Shown here piece after piece: positions 1-7,048 of a stretch of 21,079 nucleotides of DNA. The number at the start of each line of letters is the position of its first letter. The stretch's first letter is position 1. The notes beneath the pieces are model-generated. The model was not told where the DNA came from and ran no database searches. It was given only the letters and a program-made list of their open reading frames with translations. The stretch covers positions 1 through 21,079 of the forward strand of contig CABUQG010000025.1 of assembly GCA_902493535.1 (NCBI GenBank), in the 5' to 3' direction. A program made the position numbers and the translations under genes. The stretch is from an uncultured Collinsella sp. GTDB lineage: Bacteria; Actinomycetota; Coriobacteriia; Coriobacteriales; Coriobacteriaceae.

Positions 1-15
1 AACCGGGAGGCGTAC

Positions 16-1074
16 ATGCACATTCCAGATAATTATCTGTCCCCGCAGACCGATGTCGTCATGGCAGTGGCGATGGTGCCCGTTTGGGTTCACTGCATCA
101 AGAAGGTGCGCGCCACGCTCGATCGCGAGCACATGGCGTTCCTGGGCATCTGCGCCGCATTCTCCTTCCTGCTCATGATGTTCAACGTGCCGCTGCCCGG
201 CGGTACCACTGGTCACGCCGTTGGTGGCGCGCTCATCGCGCTGCTGCTGGGTCCCGAGGCCGCGGCCATTGCGGTTTCGGTTGCGCTGGCGCTGCAGGCG
301 CTGCTGTTTGGCGACGGCGGCATTCTGTCCTTTGGCGCCAACTGCTTTAACATGGCCTTCGTGCTGCCGTTTGCCGCTGCTATCGTGTTCCGTGCACTCA
401 ACAGCCGTCTGCACGACAAGAGCTGGGGCACCTCGGTTTCGGCCATCGTAAGCGGCTGGGTCGGCCTGTGCCTGGCGGCCCTGTGCGCGGCAATCGAGTT
501 TGGCATTCAGCCGATGCTCTTCACCAACGCCTCGGGTGCTCCACTGTACTGCCCCTTCCCGCTGTCTGTTTCCATTCCGGCCATGCTGATCCCGCATATG
601 CTGGTAGCCGGTGTGGTTGAGGGTGTGGCGACCGCCGCTATCTACGGCTTTATCAAGAAGACGGCGCCGAGCTTTATCGTCGGCCCCGAGGCTTCCGACG
701 GCCTGCTGGAGTCCGAGGGCGCAACCGCCAAGAAGACCTCGCTGATTCCCACGCTCATCTTGGTTGCCGTGCTTGTCGTGGCTACGCCGCTTGGCTTGCT
801 TGCCACCGGTGACGCCTGGGGTGAGTGGGACGCCGAGGGCGCCGCAACTGCCGTTCAGGAGGCTGGCGACGACAGCCTGCAGGCTTCGGTCGGCCTCGAT
901 ACTCCGACCTTTGCCGACGCGCTGCCCACGGGTGATTACCTGCAGGCCTATTCCGAGGAACAGGGCCTTGGCTTTGCCGGCCAGGCTGCCATGTATATCC
1001 TTTCCGGTGTGATTGGCGTGGCGGTGCTCACCATCGCATTCCGCCTGATTTCGCTGACGGTTAAGGAAAGCTGA
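16..1074 (+). CDS. cbiM: Cobalt/nickel ECF transporter substrate-binding protein CbiM with fused PDGLE domain
   Basis: This is the membrane substrate-capture subunit of a group I energy-coupling-factor transporter, which brings Co2+ (or Ni2+) into the cell, usually for cobalamin synthesis. The N-terminus MHIPDNYLSPQT is the family signature. His2, and His67 in GGTTGH (63-67), match the metal ligands known in NikM/CbiM. Hydrophobic segments fill residues 12-215. The C-terminal part (about 243-345) has two membrane segments around an outer loop, with PLGLLATGDAWGEW typical of the PDGLE domain; this replaces a separate CbiN/NikN. The start has GGGAGG at 5-10 with a 5-base spacer. cbiQ follows after 4 bases and cbiO after that. 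Only 15 bases upstream are visible, so any cobalamin riboswitch would lie outside. Co2+ versus Ni2+ cannot be decided from sequence alone. Confidence 0.93.
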   Translation: MHIPDNYLSPQTDVVMAVAMVPVWVHCIKKVRATLDREHMAFLGICAAFSFLLMMFNVPLPGGTTGHAVGGALIALLLGPEAAAIAVSVALALQALLFGDGGILSFGANCFNMAFVLPFAAAIVFRALNSRLHDKSWGTSVSAIVSGWVGLCLAALCAAIEFGIQPMLFTNASGAPLYCPFPLSVSIPAMLIPHMLVAGVVEGVATAAIYGFIKKTAPSFIVGPEASDGLLESEGATAKKTSLIPTLILVAVLVVATPLGLLATGDAWGEWDAEGAATAVQEAGDDSLQASVGLDTPTFADALPTGDYLQAYSEEQGLGFAGQAAMYILSGVIGVAVLTIAFRLISLTVKES

Positions 1075-1078
1075 GCGC

Positions 1079-1915
1079 ATGCAAATGGTCGAGCTGCCTA
1101 GCTGGCTTGCGGTCGAGGAGCGATACGAGCCCGCGGGGGCTCGGCATCGTGTGATGCAAAAGAATGTCCTGCACCTGGCGAGCCTGCTTGAGCGGGTTCG
1201 CCTGGGTGGAGGTGCGCACGAGGGCGGGTCGATGGTCGACCGCGCCCTTTCTTGCGTTTCGGCTCCGGTGCGTCTGGTGGGGATGTTCGTTTGCGTCCTG
1301 TGCGTGTGTCTGACGCAAAGCCCGCTGTACCTCATGTTGATGGCGGCTATCGTGTTGGTGCTCGTTGCCGTACGCCCCGTACGCGGGCTGCGGGCAACCT
1401 TTGTGCCGGCGCTTGGCGCTGCGGGGCTCGCGGTGGTTCTGGCACTGCCTGCCCTGCTGCTGGGCGCGTCTGCCACGGGCGCCATGCTCAAGATCGCGCT
1501 CAAGACGTTTATTAATGTGTCGCTGGTGCTGGGTGTTTCGTGGACGCTCACCTGGAGCCGCATGTCGGCGGCGCTCAAAATGCTGCACCTGCCCGATGAG
1601 GTTATCTTTACGTTTGATATGGCACTCAAGCATATCGAGGTGCTGGGACGCACGGCGCACGATCTGTGCGAATCAGTCATGCTGCGCAGCGTCGGTTCCG
1701 CGCCTGCGGGTTTTTCGCGCACCGATTCGCTGGCGGGTATCATGGGCATGACGTTTATCAAGGCGATGGAATGCAGCCGCGCGATGGACGAGGCCATGCT
1801 CTGCCGCGGCTTTGCCGGTGCGTACCCGGCCCCCGCGCGTAGCGGCTTTGGCTGGCGCGATGCCGTTTACGCGGCCGTTGTGGCTCTGCTCGCCGTATTG
1901 TGCGCGGTGCTGTAG
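1079..1915 (+). CDS. cbiQ: ECF transporter transmembrane (T) component CbiQ
   Basis: This is the T component that couples ATP hydrolysis by CbiO to metal movement through CbiM. It has 278 residues, close to the usual family length. Hydrophobic segments lie near 63-80, 83-99, 108-130, 143-160 and at the C-terminus (about 258-278). The cytoplasmic coupling helices carry the family's short Arg motifs: LRS in VMLRSVG (200-206) and CRG in AMLCRGF (239-245). The second departs slightly from the common A-R-G form. The ATG at 1079 has AAGGAAAG (1063-1070) eight bases upstream, inside the end of cbiM, which suggests translational coupling. The hydrophilic N-terminal 50 residues are cytoplasmic. Family assignment is firm; the substrate follows from cbiM. 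Confidence 0.9.
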   Translation: MQMVELPSWLAVEERYEPAGARHRVMQKNVLHLASLLERVRLGGGAHEGGSMVDRALSCVSAPVRLVGMFVCVLCVCLTQSPLYLMLMAAIVLVLVAVRPVRGLRATFVPALGAAGLAVVLALPALLLGASATGAMLKIALKTFINVSLVLGVSWTLTWSRMSAALKMLHLPDEVIFTFDMALKHIEVLGRTAHDLCESVMLRSVGSAPAGFSRTDSLAGIMGMTFIKAMECSRAMDEAMLCRGFAGAYPAPARSGFGWRDAVYAAVVALLAVLCAVL

Positions 1916-1959
1916 CGCGGGCGGTCGAACCGTCGATGTGAGTAGGGAAGGGCGACGTT

Positions 1960-2730
1960 TTGACAAACGATACAAATGGCGCGATGGGCGCGAGCGGTGC
2001 TGCTGGCGTCGAAACAACGCCGCTCATCGAGTTTCGTGACGTGGTGTTTTCCTATGCGGGCCATACGGTGGTCGACGGCGTTTCGCTGCAGGTGGACCGT
2101 GGAGAGCTCGTTGCCCTGCTAGGTCCCAACGGCTGCGGCAAGACGACGATCATGCGCCTTATTAACGGCCTTGAGCTCGCGGACGCGGGTGCGTACCTGT
2201 TCGACGGGCATGCGGTCGATGCGGCATATCTCAAGGATTCCGCGACGGCCCAGCGGTTCCATCAATGCGTGGGCTTTGTGTTCCAAAACGCCGATGCGCA
2301 GCTCTTTTGCGCTACGGTGGGCGAGGAGGTCGCGTTTGGCCCGGCTCAAATGGGACTGCCGGCAGACGAGCTCGAGCGCCGCGTGCGCGATGCCATGGAG
2401 CTGTTCCAGGTTGCCGATCTTGCCGACGTCTCTCCCTATCAGCTCTCGGGCGGGCAAAAGAAGCGCGTTGCGCTGGCTGCGGTGGTGTCGATGAACCCGG
2501 ATATCCTGGTGCTCGACGAGCCTACCAACGGACTTGACGAGGACTCGTGCGACATCGTGGTCAACTTTCTACTGGCCTATGTTGCTGCCGGCAAGACGGT
2601 CTTGATGAGTACACATCATCAGGATTTGGTGCGGCGCCTGGGTGCCCGCGCCATCTATATCGATCGATATCACCATGTGGTCGAGGCGCCGGTGTCGTCG
2701 TATGGAACCGAGAGCGGCGCTGCGGAATAG
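1960..2730 (+). CDS. cbiO: ECF transporter ATP-binding protein CbiO
   Basis: This cytoplasmic ABC ATPase powers the CbiMQ metal importer. Its 256 residues contain a complete nucleotide-binding domain: Walker A GPNGCGKT (55-62), Q-loop FVFQNAD (107-113), ABC signature LSGGQ (162-166), Walker B ILVLDEP (182-188) and the switch His in STHH (217-220). The sequence NADAQLF after the Q-loop is typical of ECF A components. The start is read as TTG at 1960, because GGGAAGGG (1945-1952) lies seven bases upstream and no ATG or GTG in frame fits better. The first 20 residues are Gly/Ala-rich and not part of the fold. A 44-base gap separates it from cbiQ. Only one ATPase gene is present, so a homodimer is expected. 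Confidence 0.93.
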   Translation: MTNDTNGAMGASGAAGVETTPLIEFRDVVFSYAGHTVVDGVSLQVDRGELVALLGPNGCGKTTIMRLINGLELADAGAYLFDGHAVDAAYLKDSATAQRFHQCVGFVFQNADAQLFCATVGEEVAFGPAQMGLPADELERRVRDAMELFQVADLADVSPYQLSGGQKKRVALAAVVSMNPDILVLDEPTNGLDEDSCDIVVNFLLAYVAAGKTVLMSTHHQDLVRRLGARAIYIDRYHHVVEAPVSSYGTESGAAE

Positions 2731-2750
2731 TTGCTGCGTAGAGCGTGCGT

Positions 2751-2769
2751 AGCCGCCCGCGCGGCTTTG
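2751..2769 (+). terminator. Weak candidate intrinsic terminator of the cbi operon
   Basis: AGCCGC (2751-2756) pairs with GCGGCT (2761-2766) across a 4-base loop. Only three T residues follow (2766-2768), so termination may be partial. It lies 20 bases after cbiO and just before the next gene's promoter. Confidence 0.4.
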
Positions 2770-2775
2770 CCGTGA

Positions 2776-2784
2776 TGGTATAGT
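2776..2784 (+). promoter_or_regulatory. Candidate extended -10 promoter for the phospholipase-like gene
   Basis: TGGTATAGT (2776-2784) matches the extended -10 form TGnTATAAT with one change. No convincing -35 is seen, which is normal for extended -10 promoters. A transcript starting near 2791 would leave about 19 leader bases before the ATG at 2810, enough for the G-rich ribosome site. Confidence 0.45.
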
Positions 2785-2809
2785 TATCCAGGTTTTTATG
2801 GGGGTGGCT

Positions 2810-3658
2810 ATGCCAAGCTGGAACATTCATATCGCTCAGACGGAGCGTTTGCTGGAGCGCAGCGGTGCGCTTGCCAATAGCGTGCGCGACCGCAATGCCT
2901 TTTTGTTTGGCTGCGTGGTTCCGGATATCTTCGTGGGCTATATGGTCCCTGGCATCGCTGATCCCATTCCGTATCGCATTACGCACTTTGCAAAGCCCGA
3001 GCCTATCCCTAAGCCTCGTGAGCATGAGTTCTGGGATACCTATGTGGCGCCGCTGCTTAAAGGCGCACCCGCGGGCGAACCTGCTGAGGCCACCTCGATT
3101 GTCGAGGAACGCGAGCGACTCAATCGGGTGCATTATCCCCAACGTTACAAGGACGCCGAGCCGGTTGCCGGTCCCGGCGCCTGTGAGTTTTCGCTCGCGC
3201 CCGATGACGTGGCGCAGTCGCTGCTCGATCTGACGCTGGGCGTTTGGTCTCACCTTGTGGCCGATACTGTGTGGAATACCCGCGTGAACCAGTACCTGGA
3301 GGCGCACGGCGGCAAGCCGTGCGAGGAATTCCGCATTAAAAAGCAAGGCGACTTTGACTGGTTTGGCAAGACGCTCAGCATTGTTTCGATTCCGCGCGCG
3401 ACCGATCGCCTCTATACTGCGGCGACGCGTTTTGGTCAGTATCCCATCCATAAGGAGTATGTGCTCAAGACCATCGGCGTTATGCACGAGATTGTACGCG
3501 AAAACCCCGGCGAGCCCGATCATCCGCCGTATCGCTTGCTAACCGAGGAGTTTTTCGATGCAACGTTTACCGAGGTCGTCGAGCTAACCGAGGCGGGTTT
3601 TGCCGCCCGTGTCGAATCGCCCGATGTGTCTGCGCTGCCCCTGATTGCTAGCTGCTAG
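2810..3658 (+). CDS. Zinc-dependent phospholipase C-like protein
   Basis: The 282-residue protein resembles bacterial zinc-dependent phospholipase C (PF00882). It begins MPSWNIH, with His7. It also has NAFLFGCVVPDI with Asp39, His59 in ITHF, and SHLVADTVWN with His148 and Asp152. The H-x3-D pair and the PD motif match the spacing of zinc ligands in that family, but not all ligands could be placed. No signal peptide is visible, so a secreted lipase role is doubtful; a cytoplasmic hydrolase is as likely. The ATG at 2810 is preferred over the one at 2798 because GGGGGTGG (2800-2807) precedes it. The gene appears to be a single transcription unit, and its last 4 bases overlap the end of the convergent minus-strand gene. 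The enzyme call is tentative; the gene itself is certain. Confidence 0.6.
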   Translation: MPSWNIHIAQTERLLERSGALANSVRDRNAFLFGCVVPDIFVGYMVPGIADPIPYRITHFAKPEPIPKPREHEFWDTYVAPLLKGAPAGEPAEATSIVEERERLNRVHYPQRYKDAEPVAGPGACEFSLAPDDVAQSLLDLTLGVWSHLVADTVWNTRVNQYLEAHGGKPCEEFRIKKQGDFDWFGKTLSIVSIPRATDRLYTAATRFGQYPIHKEYVLKTIGVMHEIVRENPGEPDHPPYRLLTEEFFDATFTEVVELTEAGFAARVESPDVSALPLIASC

Positions 3659-4728
3659 CTGGCCGGCCCGGCAGTGAATAGCTCAACCCAATCGACAAGT
3701 AGCTCTTGCCGCAGGGCATCTTCGGCAGTGCGCTCCTGTTTAGTCTTTGGGGTGTAGGGAAGCCCAGCCTTTTTATGGATGAGCTCGGCTATGTGGTTGA
3801 AGCTCTTCTTCTCCTTGATCTGGTCATAGGTAATTTGGATGACGTCGTAGCCCATGCTTGTGAGTGCGGTGGCGCGCTCGGCATCGGAGAGGCTCGCGGC
3901 TTCGCTGTCGTGGGCGGAGCGGCCTTGGCATTCAAGGATGACGCCCATGCTGTCGGTGGCGCTTTCGATGAGGATATCGGCGTAGCAGCAGGTTTTGTCA
4001 TACAGCGAACGCGCGGCTTCGCTGAGCGGGATGCGCGCGTTATTGGTGATGTCGATGCCCAGACCGCCCTCATCGCGGGGGAGCGAGATGAGAATTGACG
4101 TCTGGACTTCAAAGGGCGAGGCGGTCTGTCCTGTCATGCGTTCGGCGGCCCAGCGGAGCTGCTTAACGCCGCGCAGGCCTGCGGCCTGCTTGGCGAACGC
4201 GGCGATATCCGCTGCGGTAAGAAGCGGCGTGCGCTTCCACAAGTTGGTATCATTGCCCTTGGTGTCGTTAGCTCGCTCCCAGCCGCAGCTGGGCGGAATG
4301 AGCTTAAGCGAAATAGCTTCATCGAGTTGTTGTTGCGTTCGCTCGCAGGGCTTAAACACTGCAAAGGAGCTGCACATCTCGTAGCAAGCCATGAGTAACT
4401 GGCTGCGTGAGACCTGCGTGGCAAGGCTGAGCAGCGTGAACTCCGGTAAAGTGACATCAAACCCATGCTCAGTCTGCCTAAACGACCCAGGAGGCGGCTC
4501 TTGGGTTAGCAGACGGCTATGAAATAGCTTTCCGTTCGCGCGCTGTTTTCTTTCGCCCACGAATCTCCAAACTGGTGTGCCGAGCAAGTCTTTGAATACT
4601 GGTTGTTTTGAGTAGTGTACCAAGCGATGGTCATGGTCGGGCGGCAGGATTGCCGGATAGAGTCCCAGTATCTGGGGCGGGATGCGATAGTACTGAAAAG
4701 CCGTGGGTCCGCAGGCAAGAAATGACAT
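3655..4728 (-). CDS. Orphan protein with a DUF559/Vsr-like PD-(D/E)xK C-terminal domain
   Basis: This protein of 357 residues was not recognised as a named gene. The C-terminal third has the pattern of DUF559/very-short-patch-repair-like nucleases: Asp251 in YADILIES, then VILECQGR with Glu266 and Gln268, then an Arg-containing helix, then GYDVIQITYDQI (293-304). This fits the D...E-x-Q plus 'L...GY.V..IT' layout of the fold. The N-terminal 240 residues have no catalytic motif I recognise; LLTQEPPPGSF and the following helical stretch look like a DNA- or partner-binding part. No Shine-Dalgarno is clear at the ATG (4728). The gene stands alone and converges with its neighbour. Upstream lies a 21-bp inverted repeat. 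Possible roles are defence, toxin control or DNA repair. The nuclease fold is an inference from motif order only. Confidence 0.6.
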   Translation of the reverse strand: MSFLACGPTAFQYYRIPPQILGLYPAILPPDHDHRLVHYSKQPVFKDLLGTPVWRFVGERKQRANGKLFHSRLLTQEPPPGSFRQTEHGFDVTLPEFTLLSLATQVSRSQLLMACYEMCSSFAVFKPCERTQQQLDEAISLKLIPPSCGWERANDTKGNDTNLWKRTPLLTAADIAAFAKQAAGLRGVKQLRWAAERMTGQTASPFEVQTSILISLPRDEGGLGIDITNNARIPLSEAARSLYDKTCCYADILIESATDSMGVILECQGRSAHDSEAASLSDAERATALTSMGYDVIQITYDQIKEKKSFNHIAELIHKKAGLPYTPKTKQERTAEDALRQELLVDWVELFTAGPAS

Positions 4729-4774
4729 AGCGATCCGATCGTTTGAGCGTAGTTTGGGCTAGAAAAGCTATCGG

Positions 4775-4904
4775 TTTCGGAAGTGCGGGGAAAAAGACAA
4801 ACAGGCAAAGCACAAGCGGTATTTGAGCCAACTTTATCAGGGGTTTTGTTGAAATAAAAGGGCTTGTACTCGGAGGTAAGCAATTTTTCCCCGCACTTCC
4901 GAAA
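4775..4904. repeat. Perfect 21-bp inverted repeat with 88-bp spacer
   Basis: Bases 4775-4795 (beginning TTTCGGAAGTGC) are the exact reverse complement of 4884-4904 (beginning TTTTTCCCCGCACTTCC). Pairing stops at both ends. The right arm sits directly upstream of the weak minus-strand -35; the left arm would lie in the 5' leader, 47 bases before the start codon at 4728. No target-site duplication flanks the pair. Likely paired protein-binding sites; transposon ends are less likely. Confidence 0.75.
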
Positions 4905-4923
4905 ACCAGGTCGATCTGACTCT

Positions 4924-4941
4924 TGCTAAAACGATTTAGCA
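4924..4941. repeat. Short palindrome TGCTAAA-ACGA-TTTAGCA
   Basis: A perfect 7-bp inverted repeat with a 4-base centre, 20 bases beyond the right arm of the 21-bp repeat. It is a possible operator or a chance hairpin; nothing else supports a function. Confidence 0.4.
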
Positions 4942-5081
4942 GTGTCGGTTAAGGTGTGGGTTTGCCACCGGGCGAACACTTTTAGCGCTTGGGACTTTAT
5001 TTTATGGGCCTCGAAGGGTGGATTTCGCACTTTTGGTAAAGAAATGAGTGCGTGTTTTGCTGTGCGCCGGCATTGGCACAG

Positions 5082-5118
5082 AAAAAGGGCCCGGAAGGCT
5101 TTGCCTTCCGGGCCCTTT
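5082..5118 (-). terminator. Strong intrinsic terminator of pyk
   Basis: On the minus strand a 16-bp perfect stem (AAAGGGCCCGGAAGGC, 5084-5099, with its complement 5103-5118) closes a 3-base loop and runs into a T tract (A5082-A5086 on the plus strand). It lies 28 bases past the pyk stop codon. The plus strand has only TTT after the stem, so it acts mainly for pyk. Confidence 0.9.
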
Positions 5119-5146
5119 GCAATGCAAGTGTGCTTGCAAGTACGAC

Positions 5147-6607
5147 TTAGCGCACCTGAGCGACGTAAGCGACGTTGGTCGAGGAGACCTTGTCCTCGAG
5201 CTGGACGCTCATGCGGGGATCGCCAGCGGTGGCGACGGTCAGGTCTCCGGTCTTGACGTAGCCGAGCTCCTTAGCGGTCTCAATCGCCTTGACGATCGTG
5301 CCGTTGACGGTGCCCTGGGTAATCTCGGCCTGGTGCGGGATAACGCCCCAGTACATGATCATCTGCTGGACGGCCCACTCGTGGCGGGAGAACGCGCAGA
5401 TCGGCATGTTGGGACGGAAGTGCGAGATCAGGCGAGCGGTACGACCGGTGGTCGTCGGCACGGTGATGCACTTGGCGCCAACGGTGGTGGCCATGTTCAC
5501 AGCGGACATACCCACAACGTTGTTGACAACGCGGGTGCCGTGAGCATCGGCCGGAACCTCGAGCGGAGCGTGGGCCGGGAGGTACTTCTCGGTCTCGAGA
5601 GCAATGCTGGCCTGCATCTTGACGGCCTCGACTGGGTACTTACCGGCAGCAGACTCGCCAGAGAGCATAACGGCGTCGGTGCCGTCGTAAATGGCGTTAG
5701 CAACGTCGGCAACCTCGGCGCGCGTCGGGCGCGGGTTCTGCTGCATGGAGTCGAGCATCTGCGTAGCGGTGATAACGGGCTTGTAGGCCGCGTTGCACTT
5801 GGCGATGATCTCCTTCTGGATGTGCGGAACGAGCTCGGGCTTGATCTCGATGCCCAGGTCGCCACGGGCGACCATGATGCCGTCGGAAGCCTCGAGGATC
5901 TCGTCGAAGTTCTCGACGCCCAGGGCGCACTCGATCTTCGGGAAGATCGTCACGTGCTCGCCGCCGTTCTCGCGGCAAAGCTGGCGGATGCCGCGGACGG
6001 ACTCGCCGTCACGGATGAAGGAAGCGGCGATGTAGTCGATGTTCTCGGTCAGGCCAAAGAGGATGTCCTGACGATCGCGCTCGGTGATGGCGGGCAGCGA
6101 GATGTTGACGTTGGGCATGTTGACGCCCTTGCGCTCGCCGATCAGGCCGTCGTTCTTAACGACGCAGGTCATGTCCTGGCCGTCGACGGACTCGACCTCG
6201 AGGGCAACCAGGCCGTCATCGATCAGGATGAGGGAGCCCTTCTCGACCTCGGAGGGCAGAGCCAGGTAGTCGAGGGAGATGTGCTCAGCGGTGCCGTGGA
6301 AATCCTCGGACGTGGGCTGAGCGGTGACGACGATCTTGTCGCCGGTCTTGACGGCAACCTTCTTGCCATCGACCAAAAGGCCGGTGCGGACCTCGGGGCC
6401 CTTGGTGTCGAGCAGGATGCCGACGGGCATGCCGAGCTCCTTGGAAATACGGCGGACGCGCTCGATGCGACCGTGGTGCTCGTCGTAGGAGCCGTGCGAG
6501 AAGTTAAAACGGGCGACGTTCATGCCCGCCTTGATCATCTCGCGGATGGTCTCGTCGCTATCGCAGGCGGGACCCATGGTGCATACAATCTTGGTGCGCT
6601 TGTACAT
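5147..6607 (-). CDS. pyk: Pyruvate kinase
   Basis: This cytoplasmic glycolytic enzyme converts phosphoenolpyruvate and ADP to pyruvate and ATP. The 486 residues cover the barrel, the B domain (about 72-165) and the C domain (about 350-486), the standard length without the extra PEP-utiliser domain found in some Firmicutes. Visible motifs are RFNFSHG (33-39), LDTKGPEVRTG (66-76), the catalytic Lys224 and metal ligand Glu226 in IFPKIE, MVARGDLGIEI (245-255) and ATQMLDSM (281-288). Thr68, Lys69, Glu72 and Thr75 match the residues that mark K+-dependent enzymes. GGAGGT lies 4 bases before the ATG. It is transcribed alone, from a TATAAT promoter to a strong terminator. Confidence 0.97.
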   Translation of the reverse strand: MYKRTKIVCTMGPACDSDETIREMIKAGMNVARFNFSHGSYDEHHGRIERVRRISKELGMPVGILLDTKGPEVRTGLLVDGKKVAVKTGDKIVVTAQPTSEDFHGTAEHISLDYLALPSEVEKGSLILIDDGLVALEVESVDGQDMTCVVKNDGLIGERKGVNMPNVNISLPAITERDRQDILFGLTENIDYIAASFIRDGESVRGIRQLCRENGGEHVTIFPKIECALGVENFDEILEASDGIMVARGDLGIEIKPELVPHIQKEIIAKCNAAYKPVITATQMLDSMQQNPRPTRAEVADVANAIYDGTDAVMLSGESAAGKYPVEAVKMQASIALETEKYLPAHAPLEVPADAHGTRVVNNVVGMSAVNMATTVGAKCITVPTTTGRTARLISHFRPNMPICAFSRHEWAVQQMIMYWGVIPHQAEITQGTVNGTIVKAIETAKELGYVKTGDLTVATAGDPRMSVQLEDKVSSTNVAYVAQVR

Positions 6608-6900
6608 TCAGACCTCCATCTGACATCGTCTTGCGCTGATAGATAAACCATAAGAAATAAAACTGAGATGATTATAACGAAATGCCGACCGAATACCCCA
6701 AAAAATCGACCGTATGCCGAATTAGAAGTTCATTTTTTGCGGAAAAACGGTATATGCAAAAACTTTACCAACCGTTCTAACCGCTGCTATCTGGGCGATA
6801 TTTTAGTTCGATGATGCGCCGAAGAAAAAACGTTTTATCAATCTTGAGCATCACACTGTCTGCACCGTTGCGCCTGTGCCGTGTTTCCAGATGGAATGTT
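6608..6900. other. AT-rich divergent intergenic region
   Basis: No gene is seen. Apart from the pyk promoter it holds an inverted repeat AACGGT...ACCGTT near 6745-6777 and the palindrome AAAACGTTTT (6827-6836), both possible regulator sites. TATATG (6751-6756) could be a second plus-strand -10 far upstream of the Ca2+-ATPase gene, but it has no good partner. Confidence 0.5.
6671..6676 (-). promoter_or_regulatory. pyk promoter -10 box
   Basis: On the minus strand the perfect hexamer TATAAT lies about 64 bases before the pyk start, giving a leader of roughly 57 bases that ends in GGAGGT. The -35 is poor: the best candidate is TTGGGG with a 19-base spacer. The upstream DNA is AT-rich. Confidence 0.6.
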
Positions 6901-6930
6901 TTGGCTAGACCCGCCGCTTTGGGGTACCAT
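6901..6930 (+). promoter_or_regulatory. Candidate promoter for the Ca2+-ATPase leader
   Basis: TTGGCT (6901-6906), an 18-base spacer and TACCAT (6925-6930) give four matches each to the consensus boxes. A start near 6937 would place the structured leader at the very 5' end of the mRNA. Confidence 0.4.
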
Positions 6931-6944
6931 AGCTCCACTATCAA

Positions 6945-7041
6945 CTGCCGCTCAGCACGGCAGCCTTGATGAGCCCTTGCCCTTCTCCTGGGAATTATGA
7001 TCGGGCATCAATCTGCTGAGTGGCCCGAATCCCAGGAGGGG
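6945..7041 (+). promoter_or_regulatory. Structured 5' leader with two loop-tail pairings; candidate riboswitch or RNA regulator
   Basis: Hairpin 1 is CTGCCG (6945-6950), loop CTCAGCA, CGGCAG (6958-6963). Hairpin 2 is TTGAT-GA-GCCC (6966-6976) with GGGC-ATCAA (7003-7011), enclosing 26 bases. The seven-base loop of hairpin 1 is the exact complement of TGCTGAG (7014-7020). In the loop of hairpin 2, CTCCTGGGA (6985-6993) is the exact complement of TCCCAGGAG (7030-7038), extended to 12 pairs by two G-U pairs and one C-G. That tail contains the ribosome site AGGAGGGG of the Ca2+-ATPase gene, so pairing should block translation. GGGC (7003-7006) could also pair with GCCC (7023-7026), offering an alternative fold. 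I did not match it to a known riboswitch class. The pairing is seen directly; ligand sensing is inference. Confidence 0.65.
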
Positions 7042-7048
7042 ACTCTAT

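Larger units (their letters stand above)
4729..5081. other. AT-richer intergenic region with inverted repeats
   Basis: No coding region is supported here between the minus-strand nuclease-like gene and the pyk terminator. The stretch is clearly lower in GC than the flanking genes. It holds the paired 21-bp repeat (4775-4795 and 4884-4904), a 7-bp palindrome (4924-4941), and a small hairpin CTGTGC/GCACAG near 5060-5081. A weak minus-strand promoter can be read as TTGCTT (complement of 4878-4883), 18 bases, TTTTAT (complement of 4854-4859); it would serve the 3655-4728 gene. Confidence 0.6.

Noticed and set aside
4775..4904. Inverted repeat as ends of a small transposon (MITE)
   Set aside because: No target-site duplication is seen at the outer edges, and the repeats are placed around a promoter.
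4942..5256. 104-codon plus-strand frame between the orphan gene and pyk
   Set aside because: It runs through the pyk terminator and into pyk, with a basic, featureless product.
5048..6646. Open frame of 532 codons on the plus strand across pyk
   Set aside because: It is antisense to a complete, motif-bearing pyruvate kinase, crosses its terminator, and has the Asp/Gly/Leu/Val/His-rich composition typical of mirror frames in GC-rich genes.
6936..7048. Known riboswitch classes for the Ca2+-ATPase leader (fluoride, yybP-ykoY)
   Set aside because: The conserved core bases of those classes, as I recall them, are not present. No database search was possible.
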